50,992 bases of DNA from Paracoccaceae bacterium (lineage in GTDB: Bacteria; Pseudomonadota; Alphaproteobacteria; Rhodobacterales; Rhodobacteraceae): NCBI GenBank assembly GCA_009773375.1, contig WRPH01000017.1, forward strand, positions 82,847-133,838, written 5' to 3'. A model generated the notes under the pieces. The model saw nothing but the letters and a program-made list of their open reading frames with translations. It was not told the origin of the DNA and searched no databases. Of the stretch, positions 26,723 through 34,670 are shown piece by piece. The first letter of the stretch is position 1, and the number at the start of each line of letters is the position of its first letter. A program made the position numbers and the translations under genes.

Positions 26723-27763
26723 ATGTCACTGGATTTCAACGACGAGACCTTCCGCAACGATTTTACCTTCAAGAACAGTCCGAAGGCGATCAAGCGGTTT
26801 CCGTTTCCCTTCCCCGAAGACAGCTACATGTATTCGGTGAACATGGAGCCGCATGTGCCGGGGCCGAAGGGGTCGGTGTTTGAACATATGTTCGACGTGG
26901 ACGAACATTATGTGGCGGAAATGCGCGACCGCGCACAGGTGCTGGCGGATGATCCGCTGCGCTGCCAGTCCTTGCCGCATATGGAACTGGCGGGCTGGGA
27001 TCTGCTGGAACTGATCATGGAAAGCAAGGCGCGGGATTATCCGCAGTGGTTCGAGTTGCACAAGAATGGCAACCACTGGCACTGGATCAACCGGCCCCTG
27101 CAGATTGAACAGAAGTTCACCTTCATGGACCCGACCACCCTGCCCTGCGGGCCGATGGAATATATCACCCGGCAGACTCAGGGCGATTTTACCTTGCAGG
27201 ATCAACGTGATGAAAACCTGTGGGTCGAAGCCGGGATGGTGACGACCCAGGCTGACTGGAGCCTCGATTTCGATATCGGCATGAACTTTCACCAATGGCA
27301 CGCGCCAGTGCCGAAAGCGCATGAGATGGGCGTGTTCGACCGGGCGCTGAAGTTCCTGCTGAAGCTGCAGCATGGCGCGCCGGTGCGGCGGTTCAACTGG
27401 ACGATGACGGTTGATCCGCTGCTGGATACCTCGCCCGAGAATTACCCGAAATGGGGGCCGGGCAAGACCACAATGACACCGGAAACCATCGGTAGCCGCC
27501 AGCATCTGCGGGTGGAATTACAGACGCTGCACCGGCTGCCGCGATCGAACGCCATCGCCTTCCCGATCCGCTGCTATCTGATCCGGTTCGAGGAATTGGT
27601 GACCGTGCCGAAATGGGGCCGCCGCCTGCATCGGGTGATCCGTGACATTCCGGATGAACTGGCGACCTACAAGGGGTTCCTCCGCAACAAGCCGTTGATG
27701 GTCGACTATCTGGCGCAGTTCGACGACGGCGCGCCGACCAGCCCCGGTTTCTGGGCGGATTGA
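26723..27763 (+). CDS. dmmC: heme-dependent oxidative N-demethylase subunit (DUF3445)
   Basis: 346 residues (about 40 kDa). The DUF3445 / heme-dependent oxidative N-demethylase alpha family, in which a PAS-like fold has become a heme enzyme that oxidises dimethylamine to methylamine and formaldehyde. Seen here: NMGLHPL-like features replaced by FPFPFPEDSYMYSVNMEPHV at the N-terminus, NMNFHQWHAPVP-like GMNFHQWHAPVP near residue 190 with candidate heme-ligand histidine, and RQHLRVELQTLHRLPRSNAI near 255-275. The ATG at 26723 follows AGGGGAACGCG. It ends the dmm operon, 6 bases from the convergent cupin-HTH regulator. Confidence 0.92.
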   Translation: MSLDFNDETFRNDFTFKNSPKAIKRFPFPFPEDSYMYSVNMEPHVPGPKGSVFEHMFDVDEHYVAEMRDRAQVLADDPLRCQSLPHMELAGWDLLELIMESKARDYPQWFELHKNGNHWHWINRPLQIEQKFTFMDPTTLPCGPMEYITRQTQGDFTLQDQRDENLWVEAGMVTTQADWSLDFDIGMNFHQWHAPVPKAHEMGVFDRALKFLLKLQHGAPVRRFNWTMTVDPLLDTSPENYPKWGPGKTTMTPETIGSRQHLRVELQTLHRLPRSNAIAFPIRCYLIRFEELVTVPKWGRRLHRVIRDIPDELATYKGFLRNKPLMVDYLAQFDDGAPTSPGFWAD

Positions 27764-27769
27764 GCCGCC

Positions 27770-28447
27770 CTAAGCCTGTTTGTAGGAAATCACCGACAGG
27801 TAGCGGGCCGGGAGTTTCACCAGAACCTCTGGCCCGTGCTGGGCATCCGCGTCGAAGAACAGGCTATCCCCCGGTTTCAGATGGAAAAGCTGATCGCCAT
27901 GCCGATATTGAACCTCGCCCTCCAGCATATAAAGCAGTTCGATTCCGTCGTGCTGGAAGGTAGGAAACACGTCGGATTCGGTCGTCAGGGTGATCATGTA
28001 GGGCTCGACCAGCACGCCGGAGTCATTGGCACCGATATGGCCAAGCAGATGGTATTGATGCCCGGCGCGGGTGCCGCGACGCTCAATTTCAAGGTGATCG
28101 CCGGCCTTGACGTGCTGCACCTCACGGCGTTCCTCGAAACCACGGAAGAATGAGGTGATCGGGGTGGAGAACGCATGCGCCAGAATTTGCAGCGTGGTCA
28201 GCGACGGCGAAGTGATGCCGTTCTCGATCTTTGACAGCATGCCGATGGAAAGCCCGGTCACCCCGGCCAGATCGGCCACGGTCATGCCTTGCTGGCGGCG
28301 AAAGGCACGGACAGACCGACCGATGGCCATTTCCAGGTTGCGTTCGGAAAGTTCGCGCACCCGGTGCGGGTCCTGGTCAAAGGCGGGCTTGGCACGCGGC
28401 AGGCTGAGATCGTCTTCGATATCCATAAACTTGGCTCTATCTGGCAT
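27770..28447 (-). CDS. XRE-family regulator with C-terminal cupin domain
   Basis: 225 residues. N-terminal helix-turn-helix (about residues 42-100: AIGRSVRAFRRQQGMTVADLAGVTGLSIGMLSKIENG) and C-terminal cupin_2 domain (about 145-220: LLYMLEGEVQYRHGDQLFHLKPGD, then FFDADAQHGPEVL). Members such as PuuR or SutR sense small metabolites, often amines or amino acids. It is convergent with dmmDABC and divergent from the GlxA/AraC regulator across 60 bases, where the near-palindrome GTTTACTACCGTGAAAC (28461-28477) could be its own operator. Start at ATG 28447 has AGAGA upstream; ATG 28426 is a possible alternative. A role in controlling amine genes is inferred from position. Confidence 0.85.
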   Translation of the reverse strand: MPDRAKFMDIEDDLSLPRAKPAFDQDPHRVRELSERNLEMAIGRSVRAFRRQQGMTVADLAGVTGLSIGMLSKIENGITSPSLTTLQILAHAFSTPITSFFRGFEERREVQHVKAGDHLEIERRGTRAGHQYHLLGHIGANDSGVLVEPYMITLTTESDVFPTFQHDGIELLYMLEGEVQYRHGDQLFHLKPGDSLFFDADAQHGPEVLVKLPARYLSVISYKQA

Positions 28448-28507
28448 GACGCTATCTCTTGTTTACTACCGTGAAACACCGCACCACTCAACAGAAAAAC
28501 CCCAGCC

Positions 28508-29518
28508 ATGAATATCCAGCGCGATACCGCCACAACTTTGGGATTTCTGCTGTTTCCCGGCTTTCCGATGGCCTGTTTGACCTCTGCCATCGAACCTTTG
28601 CGGGCGGCGAATGAAATCACCGGGCGGCGGGAGTTTTCTTGGCGGTTGATTGGCGAAGAGGCGAGCCCGGTGCGGTCATCAGCCGAAGTGCGGTTTGATC
28701 CTGACCAGACGCTGACCGAGGCAGCGGGGCTGGACTATCTGTTCTTCCTGTCGGCCCCGGTGTCGCGGTTTCAGAACCCCAAACGCAGCAACGCGCAGGT
28801 GCGCTGGCTGGACCGCTGCGGCGTGGTGCTGGGCGGGTTTTCGGGGGGGATTTTCCCCCTCGCCCGCTCGGGTGTGATGGAGGGGCATTCGGTTTCGGTG
28901 CATTGGTGCTATGAGGCGGCGTTCAAGGCGGAATTCCCTGATATGGAGGCCAGCCAGTCGGTGATCCTGCGCGACAGGCGGCGCTATACCGCCTCGGGCG
29001 CGGGCGCGGTGTTTGATCTGATGCTGCGGCTGATCGAGGAACGCCTGGGCCGCGATACGATGACGGAAGTGGCCTGCTGGTTCCAGCACCCTTTCGTGCG
29101 CACAGAAGATGCGGCGCAGAAAGTGCCGGTGCAAAAACAGGGCGGCACCGATGATCTGCTGCCCGACGCGGTGCGCGCCGCCATTCGGATTTTCGGCGAA
29201 CACATTGAAGATCCGCTTCAAATTGCAGATGTGGCGGGCGCACTGGCGATGTCGGAACGACATCTGGAGCGCTGTTTCAAGCAGGCGACGGGGCAAAGCC
29301 CGTTGAAATATTACCGGCTGATGCGGCTGAAAAAAGCCCGGCAGCGGGTGCTGTATTCCACGCAATCCATCCGCGAGATCGCGCAATCGGTGGGCTATGC
29401 CAGTTCTACCCCGATGACCAAACATTACGCCGAGGCGTTTGGAGTCAACCCGAATGACGAGCGGCGGCGCTTGGTTGGTTTGCGCGGTTTGGCGGGCGCA
29501 ATGCCGCCAAACGACTGA
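28508..29518 (+). CDS. GlxA/AraC-family transcriptional regulator
   Basis: 336 residues. The N-terminal DJ-1/PfpI-like sensor domain (about 5-195, LGFLLFPGFPMACLTSAIEPLRAAN) is followed by two AraC-type helix-turn-helix motifs (about 225-325: IADVAGALAMSERHLERCFKQATGQSPLKYYRLMRL and IREIAQSVGYASSTPMTKHYAEAFG). Relatives include GbdR and CdhR, activators of glycine betaine and carnitine catabolism. It lies just upstream of, and convergent with, the mgd/sox genes. A tandem 18-bp repeat with 21-bp periodicity upstream of mgdA fits an AraC-type activator. Target genes are not proven. Confidence 0.88.
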   Translation: MNIQRDTATTLGFLLFPGFPMACLTSAIEPLRAANEITGRREFSWRLIGEEASPVRSSAEVRFDPDQTLTEAAGLDYLFFLSAPVSRFQNPKRSNAQVRWLDRCGVVLGGFSGGIFPLARSGVMEGHSVSVHWCYEAAFKAEFPDMEASQSVILRDRRRYTASGAGAVFDLMLRLIEERLGRDTMTEVACWFQHPFVRTEDAAQKVPVQKQGGTDDLLPDAVRAAIRIFGEHIEDPLQIADVAGALAMSERHLERCFKQATGQSPLKYYRLMRLKKARQRVLYSTQSIREIAQSVGYASSTPMTKHYAEAFGVNPNDERRRLVGLRGLAGAMPPND

Positions 29519-29523
29519 AGCGC

Positions 29524-29575
29524 GGGGGTTTCACTGACGCGCCCCCCCCCGTGGGATATTTAGGCCAAGATGAAA
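29524..29575. repeat. dispersed palindromic repeat, copy 4 (type B, partial)
   Basis: A shortened copy: GGGGGTTTCAC (29524-29534), no inner hairpin, then a run of nine C and GTGGGATATTTAGGCCAAGA ending TGAAAC. It separates convergent regulator and mgdD genes. The C run may be slippage-prone. Confidence 0.6.
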
Positions 29576-29580
29576 CCCGA

Positions 29581-30141
29581 TCAGAACGCCGATTTGGCGG
29601 CGGTGATCAAGGCGTGGTGCAGTGAACGCGCCGATGATCGCGGTCCGATCACCGACACCTGATTTTCAGCGCGGCGCACGACATAGCAGCCCAGATGTTC
29701 GATGACGGTACGCGTGGCCGAGCCAGTGCCATTGCGGCGTAGATCATGGCCGCAGAGCCGTTCAAACAGCGCGGGCAGATCGGTGGCGGTCAGATCAAAG
29801 CGCACCCAGGCATCGGTCTGCTCGGTGATCGAAGCGGCTTCGCCGAACAGCGGTTTCAGGACTGCCACGATATCCTCGTGGGTTTCAAACGGCGCCTCGA
29901 TCATCCACTGTTCCGGCCCAAGCCAGATCGCGCCATAGCTGGCGGTTTCGGCGCGGCCGGGGCCGGGCAGCGGAATGCCTGCGGCCTGCGCGACTGTTGC
30001 CACCTCGGCCTCACGGCCAAGGCGAGAGGCCAGCGAGGCCAGCGCCACGCCGACGTTTTCGGTGATCGTCACCGGGCCAATGGTTTCACTGACGGGCGCA
30101 TCATGGCCCAGTGGGGTCAGTGCTTTCAATGCGTTAGCCAC
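29581..30141 (-). CDS. mgdD: gamma subunit of N-methylglutamate dehydrogenase / sarcosine oxidase
   Basis: 186 residues from GTG 30141, which has GGAAGGGGAG 7 bases upstream; it overlaps the alpha subunit gene by 8 bases. The SoxG family pattern is visible (ASLASRLGR, WLGPEQWMI, FDLTATDLPALFERLCGHDL). In heterotetrameric sarcosine oxidase the gamma subunit contacts alpha and lies in the folate/formaldehyde tunnel region. Last gene of the four-gene operon on the minus strand. In the gmaS/mgs context the substrate is probably N-methylglutamate; the family alone does not separate it from sarcosine. Confidence 0.85.
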   Translation of the reverse strand: MANALKALTPLGHDAPVSETIGPVTITENVGVALASLASRLGREAEVATVAQAAGIPLPGPGRAETASYGAIWLGPEQWMIEAPFETHEDIVAVLKPLFGEAASITEQTDAWVRFDLTATDLPALFERLCGHDLRRNGTGSATRTVIEHLGCYVVRRAENQVSVIGPRSSARSLHHALITAAKSAF

Positions 30142-33031
30142 GAAGACGCTCCCCTTCCGGATCAAAGAAATGCGGGCTGACGATTTCAACCTCGACATCG
30201 GTGTTCGCCAGCAGGTTCACCACCCGCAGCCGTTCGCCCTTGCGGGTATCGCCCCCCTTCAGGTAGCCAAGCCCGATGGAATGGCCCAGATGCGGCGAAT
30301 AGACCACCGAGGTCAGCCAGCCGCCATCATTTACCGCCACCGCTTCGGCCCCCTTGGCAAGGAAATGCGCCCCCGCCGTCAACGCTTTGGCGGGATCGAC
30401 CGGCTTGACGCCGACAAGGCGATAGCCGTTTGGCTGCACCATGCCCTCGCGTTGTGACAGCACCATGCCGATGGCGTCTTTCTTTTTCGACACCATCTTG
30501 CCTAGACCCATATTCAGCGCGCTGGACTGCCCGTTGAGTTCATTGCCCGCGACGTGGCCCTTTTCGACCCGCATCACGCCCAGCGCCTCGGTGCCATAAA
30601 CCACCGCGTCAAAGTCGCGGCCCGCCTCGACCAGCGCGCGGATCATCGCATCGCCATAGCGGGTCGGCACGGCAATCTCGTAAGCCAACTCGCCCGAAAA
30701 GCTGATGCGGAACAGCCGCGCGCGGGTGCCTTTGACGGTGATGTTGCCGCAAGCCATATAGGGGAAAGCCGCGTCGGAGATATCCTGATCAACCAGTTTC
30801 TCCAGCAATTTCCGCGCATTGGGGCCTGCGACGGAATATTGTGCCCAGGCTTCTGTGGTAGAAATCAGCTGCACATCCATATCCGGCCACAGCACTTGGC
30901 GGCAGTATTCCAGATGGCGGAACACCGGCACCGCGTTGGCGGTGGTGGTGGTCATCACATATTCATTCTGACCCATCCGCGCGGTGGTGCCGTCATCCAT
31001 CACCATGCCATCTTCGCGCAGCATCAAGCCGTAGCGGGTCTTGCCAATGCCCAGCGTGCTGAAGGTGTTGGCGTAGACCTTATCCAGAAATGCCCCGGCA
31101 TCGGTGCCCTGAATGTCGATCTTGCCCAGCGTGGTGACGTCGCAGATGCCGACGGATTTGCGGGTTTGCAGCACCTCGCGGTCCACCGATTGCCGCCATG
31201 TCGTCTCGCCTGCGCGGGGCAGCCATTGCGTGCGCAGCCAGTAGCCGACCTCGACAAACACCGCGCCCTGTTCCGTCGCCCATTTGTGACTGGGGGTGTG
31301 GCGGGTCGGTTTGAAATCTTCGCCGCGCGCGCGCCCACCCAGCACGCCCATGGCGACGGGGGTATAGGGCGGGCGGTAGATCGTGGTGCCGGTTTCGGGA
31401 ATGGTCTTGCCGGTCAGTTCCGCCATCACTGCAAGGCCAAGGATATTGCCGGTCTTGCCCTGATCAGTGGCCATGCCAAGCGTGGTGTAGCGTTTCAAGT
31501 GTTCGACCGAGACGAAGTTTTCCTGCTTGGCCAGTTTCACATCCTTGACCGTCACGTCATTCTGCTGATCGATCCACGCCCGTCCCTTGCCGGAATGCAC
31601 ATACCAATGCGCTTTCAGGTTGACCGGCGCATCCTCCGCCTGCGGCAGGTCTGTGCTGGCGGTAAGGCCAAGCGAGGCCAAAGCCTGAACCGCCTGATCC
31701 GCCCCCGTGGTCAGCGCGCCATGGGTGGACATGGCCCCTGCCGCAGCCCCCGCGCAAGACAGACCCGCAATAGCACCTTCGGGCGGCAAGAAGGCCGCAA
31801 GGCTTTCGCTCCACACCGGGCGACCGCGATGGTTGGAGGCGATGTTGAGGTTGGGATTCCAGCCACCCGAAACCCCCAGCGCCGAAACGGCCAAGGTTTC
31901 GGTGCGGCCATTGCCACGGCGAACGGTGATGGATTTCAAGCCCAGACGACCAGCAGAATCAATCACTTCATCGCCTTGCCGCGCGTCGATCAGCGTCACG
32001 TCGAGGCCCTTGGCCTTCAGGTCAGCCACGGTGCGCAAGCCGTCGTCATTGTTGGTGAACACCGCGACACGATCCCCCACCGCCACACCCCAGCGGTTGG
32101 CATAGGCGCGCAACGCTCCGGCCAGCATGATGCCGGGGCGGTCGTTGTTTTCAAACGCAATCGGGCGCTCGATGGCACCGGCGGCAAGGATGCTGCGTGC
32201 GGCATAGATCCGCCACAGGATTTGCCGGGGTTTGCCGGGCAACGGCTGCGCAAGGTGATCGGAGACACGTTCAACCGCGCCATAGATGCCGTGATCGAAA
32301 GCGCCGATCACGGTCGTGCGGGTCATCAGCCGCACATTCGGCATCGCGGCCAGTTCCAGCACCGCCTTTGCCGCCCAATCCGCACCCGAGCCGCCGCCCA
32401 CTTCCAGCGTTTCGGCGTTCAGACGGCCGCCCATGCGGAAATCTTCATCCGCCAGAATCACCCGAGCGCCTGCCCGGCCCGCCGTCAGCGCGGCAGACAG
32501 TCCGGCAGGCCCAGCACCGATGATCAGCAGATCACAGTGCAGAAAGCCCTTGTCGTAATCGTCAGGGTCATCCTGCTTTGACAGGCTGCCAAGCCCCGCC
32601 GCGCGGCGAATGATCGGCTCGTACAGCTTTTCCCAGAACGCCGCAGGCCACATGAAGGTTTTATAGTAAAACCCGGCGGCAAAAAACGGCGATAGCCGGT
32701 CATTGATCGCCAGCGCGTCGAATTTCAGCGACGGCCAGCGGTTCTGGCTTTGCGCCTGCAACCCGTCGAACAGCTCGATCACCGTCGCGCGGGTGTTGGG
32801 TTCCTGCCGTGCGCCACTGCGCAATTCGACAATCGCGTTGGGTTCTTCCGAACCGGCCGAGATCACCCCGCGAGGGCGGTGATATTTGAAGCTGCGCCCC
32901 ATCAGCCGCACGCCATTTGCCAGCAGCGCCGAGGCCAGCGTATCGCCCGGATGGCCAGCGTAAGCCACGCCGTCAAAGCTGAAACGCAGGGTTTTGCTGC
33001 GGTCGATCTGACCGCCAGTGATACGGCTCAT
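30134..33031 (-). CDS. mgdC: alpha subunit of N-methylglutamate dehydrogenase / sarcosine oxidase
   Basis: 965 residues, normal for SoxA-type alpha subunits. N-terminal ferredoxin-like half domain (residues 1-110: DRSKTLRFSFDGVAYAGHPGDTLASALL), an FAD/NAD-binding section beginning LLIIGAGPAGLSAALTAGRAG near residue 172, and a C-terminal GcvT-like domain from about residue 590 (RKSVGICDVTTLGKIDIQGT), which binds tetrahydrofolate and captures the released methyl carbon. Start ATG 33031 overlaps the delta subunit stop by 4 bases. As with the other subunits, presence of gmaS and mgsABC in the same window and the absence of another mgd set favour N-methylglutamate as substrate. Confidence 0.9.
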   Translation of the reverse strand: MSRITGGQIDRSKTLRFSFDGVAYAGHPGDTLASALLANGVRLMGRSFKYHRPRGVISAGSEEPNAIVELRSGARQEPNTRATVIELFDGLQAQSQNRWPSLKFDALAINDRLSPFFAAGFYYKTFMWPAAFWEKLYEPIIRRAAGLGSLSKQDDPDDYDKGFLHCDLLIIGAGPAGLSAALTAGRAGARVILADEDFRMGGRLNAETLEVGGGSGADWAAKAVLELAAMPNVRLMTRTTVIGAFDHGIYGAVERVSDHLAQPLPGKPRQILWRIYAARSILAAGAIERPIAFENNDRPGIMLAGALRAYANRWGVAVGDRVAVFTNNDDGLRTVADLKAKGLDVTLIDARQGDEVIDSAGRLGLKSITVRRGNGRTETLAVSALGVSGGWNPNLNIASNHRGRPVWSESLAAFLPPEGAIAGLSCAGAAAGAMSTHGALTTGADQAVQALASLGLTASTDLPQAEDAPVNLKAHWYVHSGKGRAWIDQQNDVTVKDVKLAKQENFVSVEHLKRYTTLGMATDQGKTGNILGLAVMAELTGKTIPETGTTIYRPPYTPVAMGVLGGRARGEDFKPTRHTPSHKWATEQGAVFVEVGYWLRTQWLPRAGETTWRQSVDREVLQTRKSVGICDVTTLGKIDIQGTDAGAFLDKVYANTFSTLGIGKTRYGLMLREDGMVMDDGTTARMGQNEYVMTTTTANAVPVFRHLEYCRQVLWPDMDVQLISTTEAWAQYSVAGPNARKLLEKLVDQDISDAAFPYMACGNITVKGTRARLFRISFSGELAYEIAVPTRYGDAMIRALVEAGRDFDAVVYGTEALGVMRVEKGHVAGNELNGQSSALNMGLGKMVSKKKDAIGMVLSQREGMVQPNGYRLVGVKPVDPAKALTAGAHFLAKGAEAVAVNDGGWLTSVVYSPHLGHSIGLGYLKGGDTRKGERLRVVNLLANTDVEVEIVSPHFFDPEGERLRG

Positions 33032-33315
33032 TTGCTGCGCCCTTCGGTGCGGGCCACGTCACGGGCCAGTTCTACGGCGGTGATTTCATGGCTGACAGTG
33101 TTGCGGGTCACCACCAGCCAGGACCGGTCGCCCTGTTCGTGATACCACAACTCACGGTGCTGCCCGGCGGGGTTGTCGCGCAAGTAGGTGTAATCAATGA
33201 ATTTATCCAAAGCCCCATCGGCCATCCCATCGGGACGGCGGATCAGAGCGGCATCGCCGAGATAGACGAATTCTTGGCTATCCCGAGGCCCCAAAAGCGG
33301 ATGATTGATGATCAT
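33028..33315 (-). CDS. mgdB: delta subunit of N-methylglutamate dehydrogenase / sarcosine oxidase
   Basis: 95 residues, SoxD size. The usual sarcosine oxidase delta subunit starts with a zinc-binding Cys-Pro-x-Cys-Gly motif; here the equivalent segment is INHPLLGPRDSQEFVYLGDA with no cysteine, and the whole protein has none. The rest (FIDYTYLRDNPAGQHRELWYHEQG, SWLVVTRNT) is typical. Loss of the zinc site may mark the N-methylglutamate dehydrogenase branch. It overlaps mgdC by 4 bases and follows mgdA after 9. Confidence 0.85.
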   Translation of the reverse strand: MIINHPLLGPRDSQEFVYLGDAALIRRPDGMADGALDKFIDYTYLRDNPAGQHRELWYHEQGDRSWLVVTRNTVSHEITAVELARDVARTEGRSK

Positions 33316-33324
33316 GGTCTGCTC

Positions 33325-34575
33325 CTAGTGCAAATTCGGCTGGGCGCCCTGGCCCTTTTCGTCGATCATCAGGCCTTTGGCGAAACGATCAAAGCGGTAG
33401 GCGGTGGCGGTGCTGTGGGGAGTATCCTTCGCAAGCAGATGCGCGAAGGCAAAACCGCTGGCCGGCGTGGCCTTGAAGCCGCCATAGCACCACCCACCAT
33501 TGAAATAGAGACCGTCGATATGGGTCTTGTCGATGATCGGGCTGCCGTCCATCGACATATCCATGATGCCGCCCCACATCCGCAAAAGCCGTGCGCGCCC
33601 GATCATCGGCATCAAGGACATGCCGCCTTCGGCCACATCCTCGACCACCGGCAGATTGCCGCGTTGGGCATAGGAATTGTAGCCGTCAATATCGCCGCCA
33701 AACACCAGACCGCCCTTGTCGGATTGGCTGACATAGAAATGCCCGGCACCATAGGTCATCACGCCATCAATCAGCGGCTTCAGCCCTTCGGACACAAAGG
33801 CTTGCAGCACATGGCTTTCGATCGGCAGGCGCATCCCGGCATGGGCCATCACCTTTGATGAAGACCCCGCCACCGCCACACCAACCTTCTTGGCACCAAT
33901 AAACCCGCGCGAGGTTTCCACCCCCAGCACCCGGCCATTTTCGATCTTCATCCCCAGCACTTCGCAGTTCTGGATAATGTCGACGCCGCGCATATCCGCC
34001 CCACGCGCGTAGCCCCAGGCCACCGCGTCGTGGCGCACCGTGCCACCGCGCCGCTGCGCCAGCGCGCCCTTGATCGGGAAGCGGGCGTTGTCGAAGTTCA
34101 GGAACGGATACATCTGCCGCACCTGATCTTTGGTCAGCAATTCGGCATCCGCGCCATGCATGATCATCGCATTGCCGCGCCGGGTATAGGCATCACGCTG
34201 CGCGTCGGTGTGGAACAGGTTGATGATGCCGCGCTGCGACACCATCGCGTTGTAGTTGAAGTCCTGCTCCAACCCCTCCCACAGCTTCATGGAGAATTCG
34301 TAAAACGGCTGGTTGCCATCGAGCAGATAGTTTGAGCGCACAATGGTGGTGTTGCGCCCGACGTTGCCGCCGCCGATCCAGCCCTTTTCCAGCACCGCGA
34401 TACGGGCCTGCTTGAACTCTTTCGCCAGATAATAGGCGGTCGCCAACCCATGCCCGCCGCCGCCGACGATGATGTAGTCGTAAGCCGCCTGCGGAGCCGG
34501 ATCGCGCCATGCAGGCTTCCAGCCCTTATGCCCGGTCAATGCCTCGGCAATAACCCTGAACCCCGAATAGCGCAT
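33325..34575 (-). CDS. mgdA: beta subunit of N-methylglutamate dehydrogenase / sarcosine oxidase
   Basis: 416 residues, normal for SoxB. FAD site YIIVGGGGHGLATAYYL at about residues 34-50, followed by GGGNVGRNTTIVRSNYL. His182 in GGTVRHDAVAWGYARG is the likely covalent FMN attachment histidine. The catalytic domain oxidises the N-methyl group of its substrate. First gene of the operon mgdA-mgdB-mgdC-mgdD (SoxBDAG order). A tandem AraC-like site lies 57-95 bases upstream. Call as N-methylglutamate rather than sarcosine enzyme is by context; both are possible and would serve methylamine or glycine-betaine breakdown respectively. Confidence 0.9.
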   Translation of the reverse strand: MRYSGFRVIAEALTGHKGWKPAWRDPAPQAAYDYIIVGGGGHGLATAYYLAKEFKQARIAVLEKGWIGGGNVGRNTTIVRSNYLLDGNQPFYEFSMKLWEGLEQDFNYNAMVSQRGIINLFHTDAQRDAYTRRGNAMIMHGADAELLTKDQVRQMYPFLNFDNARFPIKGALAQRRGGTVRHDAVAWGYARGADMRGVDIIQNCEVLGMKIENGRVLGVETSRGFIGAKKVGVAVAGSSSKVMAHAGMRLPIESHVLQAFVSEGLKPLIDGVMTYGAGHFYVSQSDKGGLVFGGDIDGYNSYAQRGNLPVVEDVAEGGMSLMPMIGRARLLRMWGGIMDMSMDGSPIIDKTHIDGLYFNGGWCYGGFKATPASGFAFAHLLAKDTPHSTATAYRFDRFAKGLMIDEKGQGAQPNLH

Positions 34576-34631
34576 GCTGACTTCCCTATCTGGCCGTTGC
34601 CGTGAATATGGAACGAAGCCGTTACAAACCG

Positions 34632-34670
34632 CCTTTCATTCCCGACAAGCAACCTTTCATTTCAGACAAG
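34632..34670 (-). promoter_or_regulatory. tandem AraC-type operator upstream of mgdA
   Basis: CCTTTCATTCCCGACAAG (34632-34649) and CCTTTCATTTCAGACAAG (34653-34670) are direct repeats differing at two positions, with a period of 21 bases, i.e. two helical turns. This geometry is that of AraC-type half sites. On the minus strand the proximal repeat abuts a weak promoter-like region (GTTTGTAACGG, then CATATT). The distal copy overlaps the end of the EamA gene. The GlxA/AraC regulator at 28508 is the natural candidate. Confidence 0.65.
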
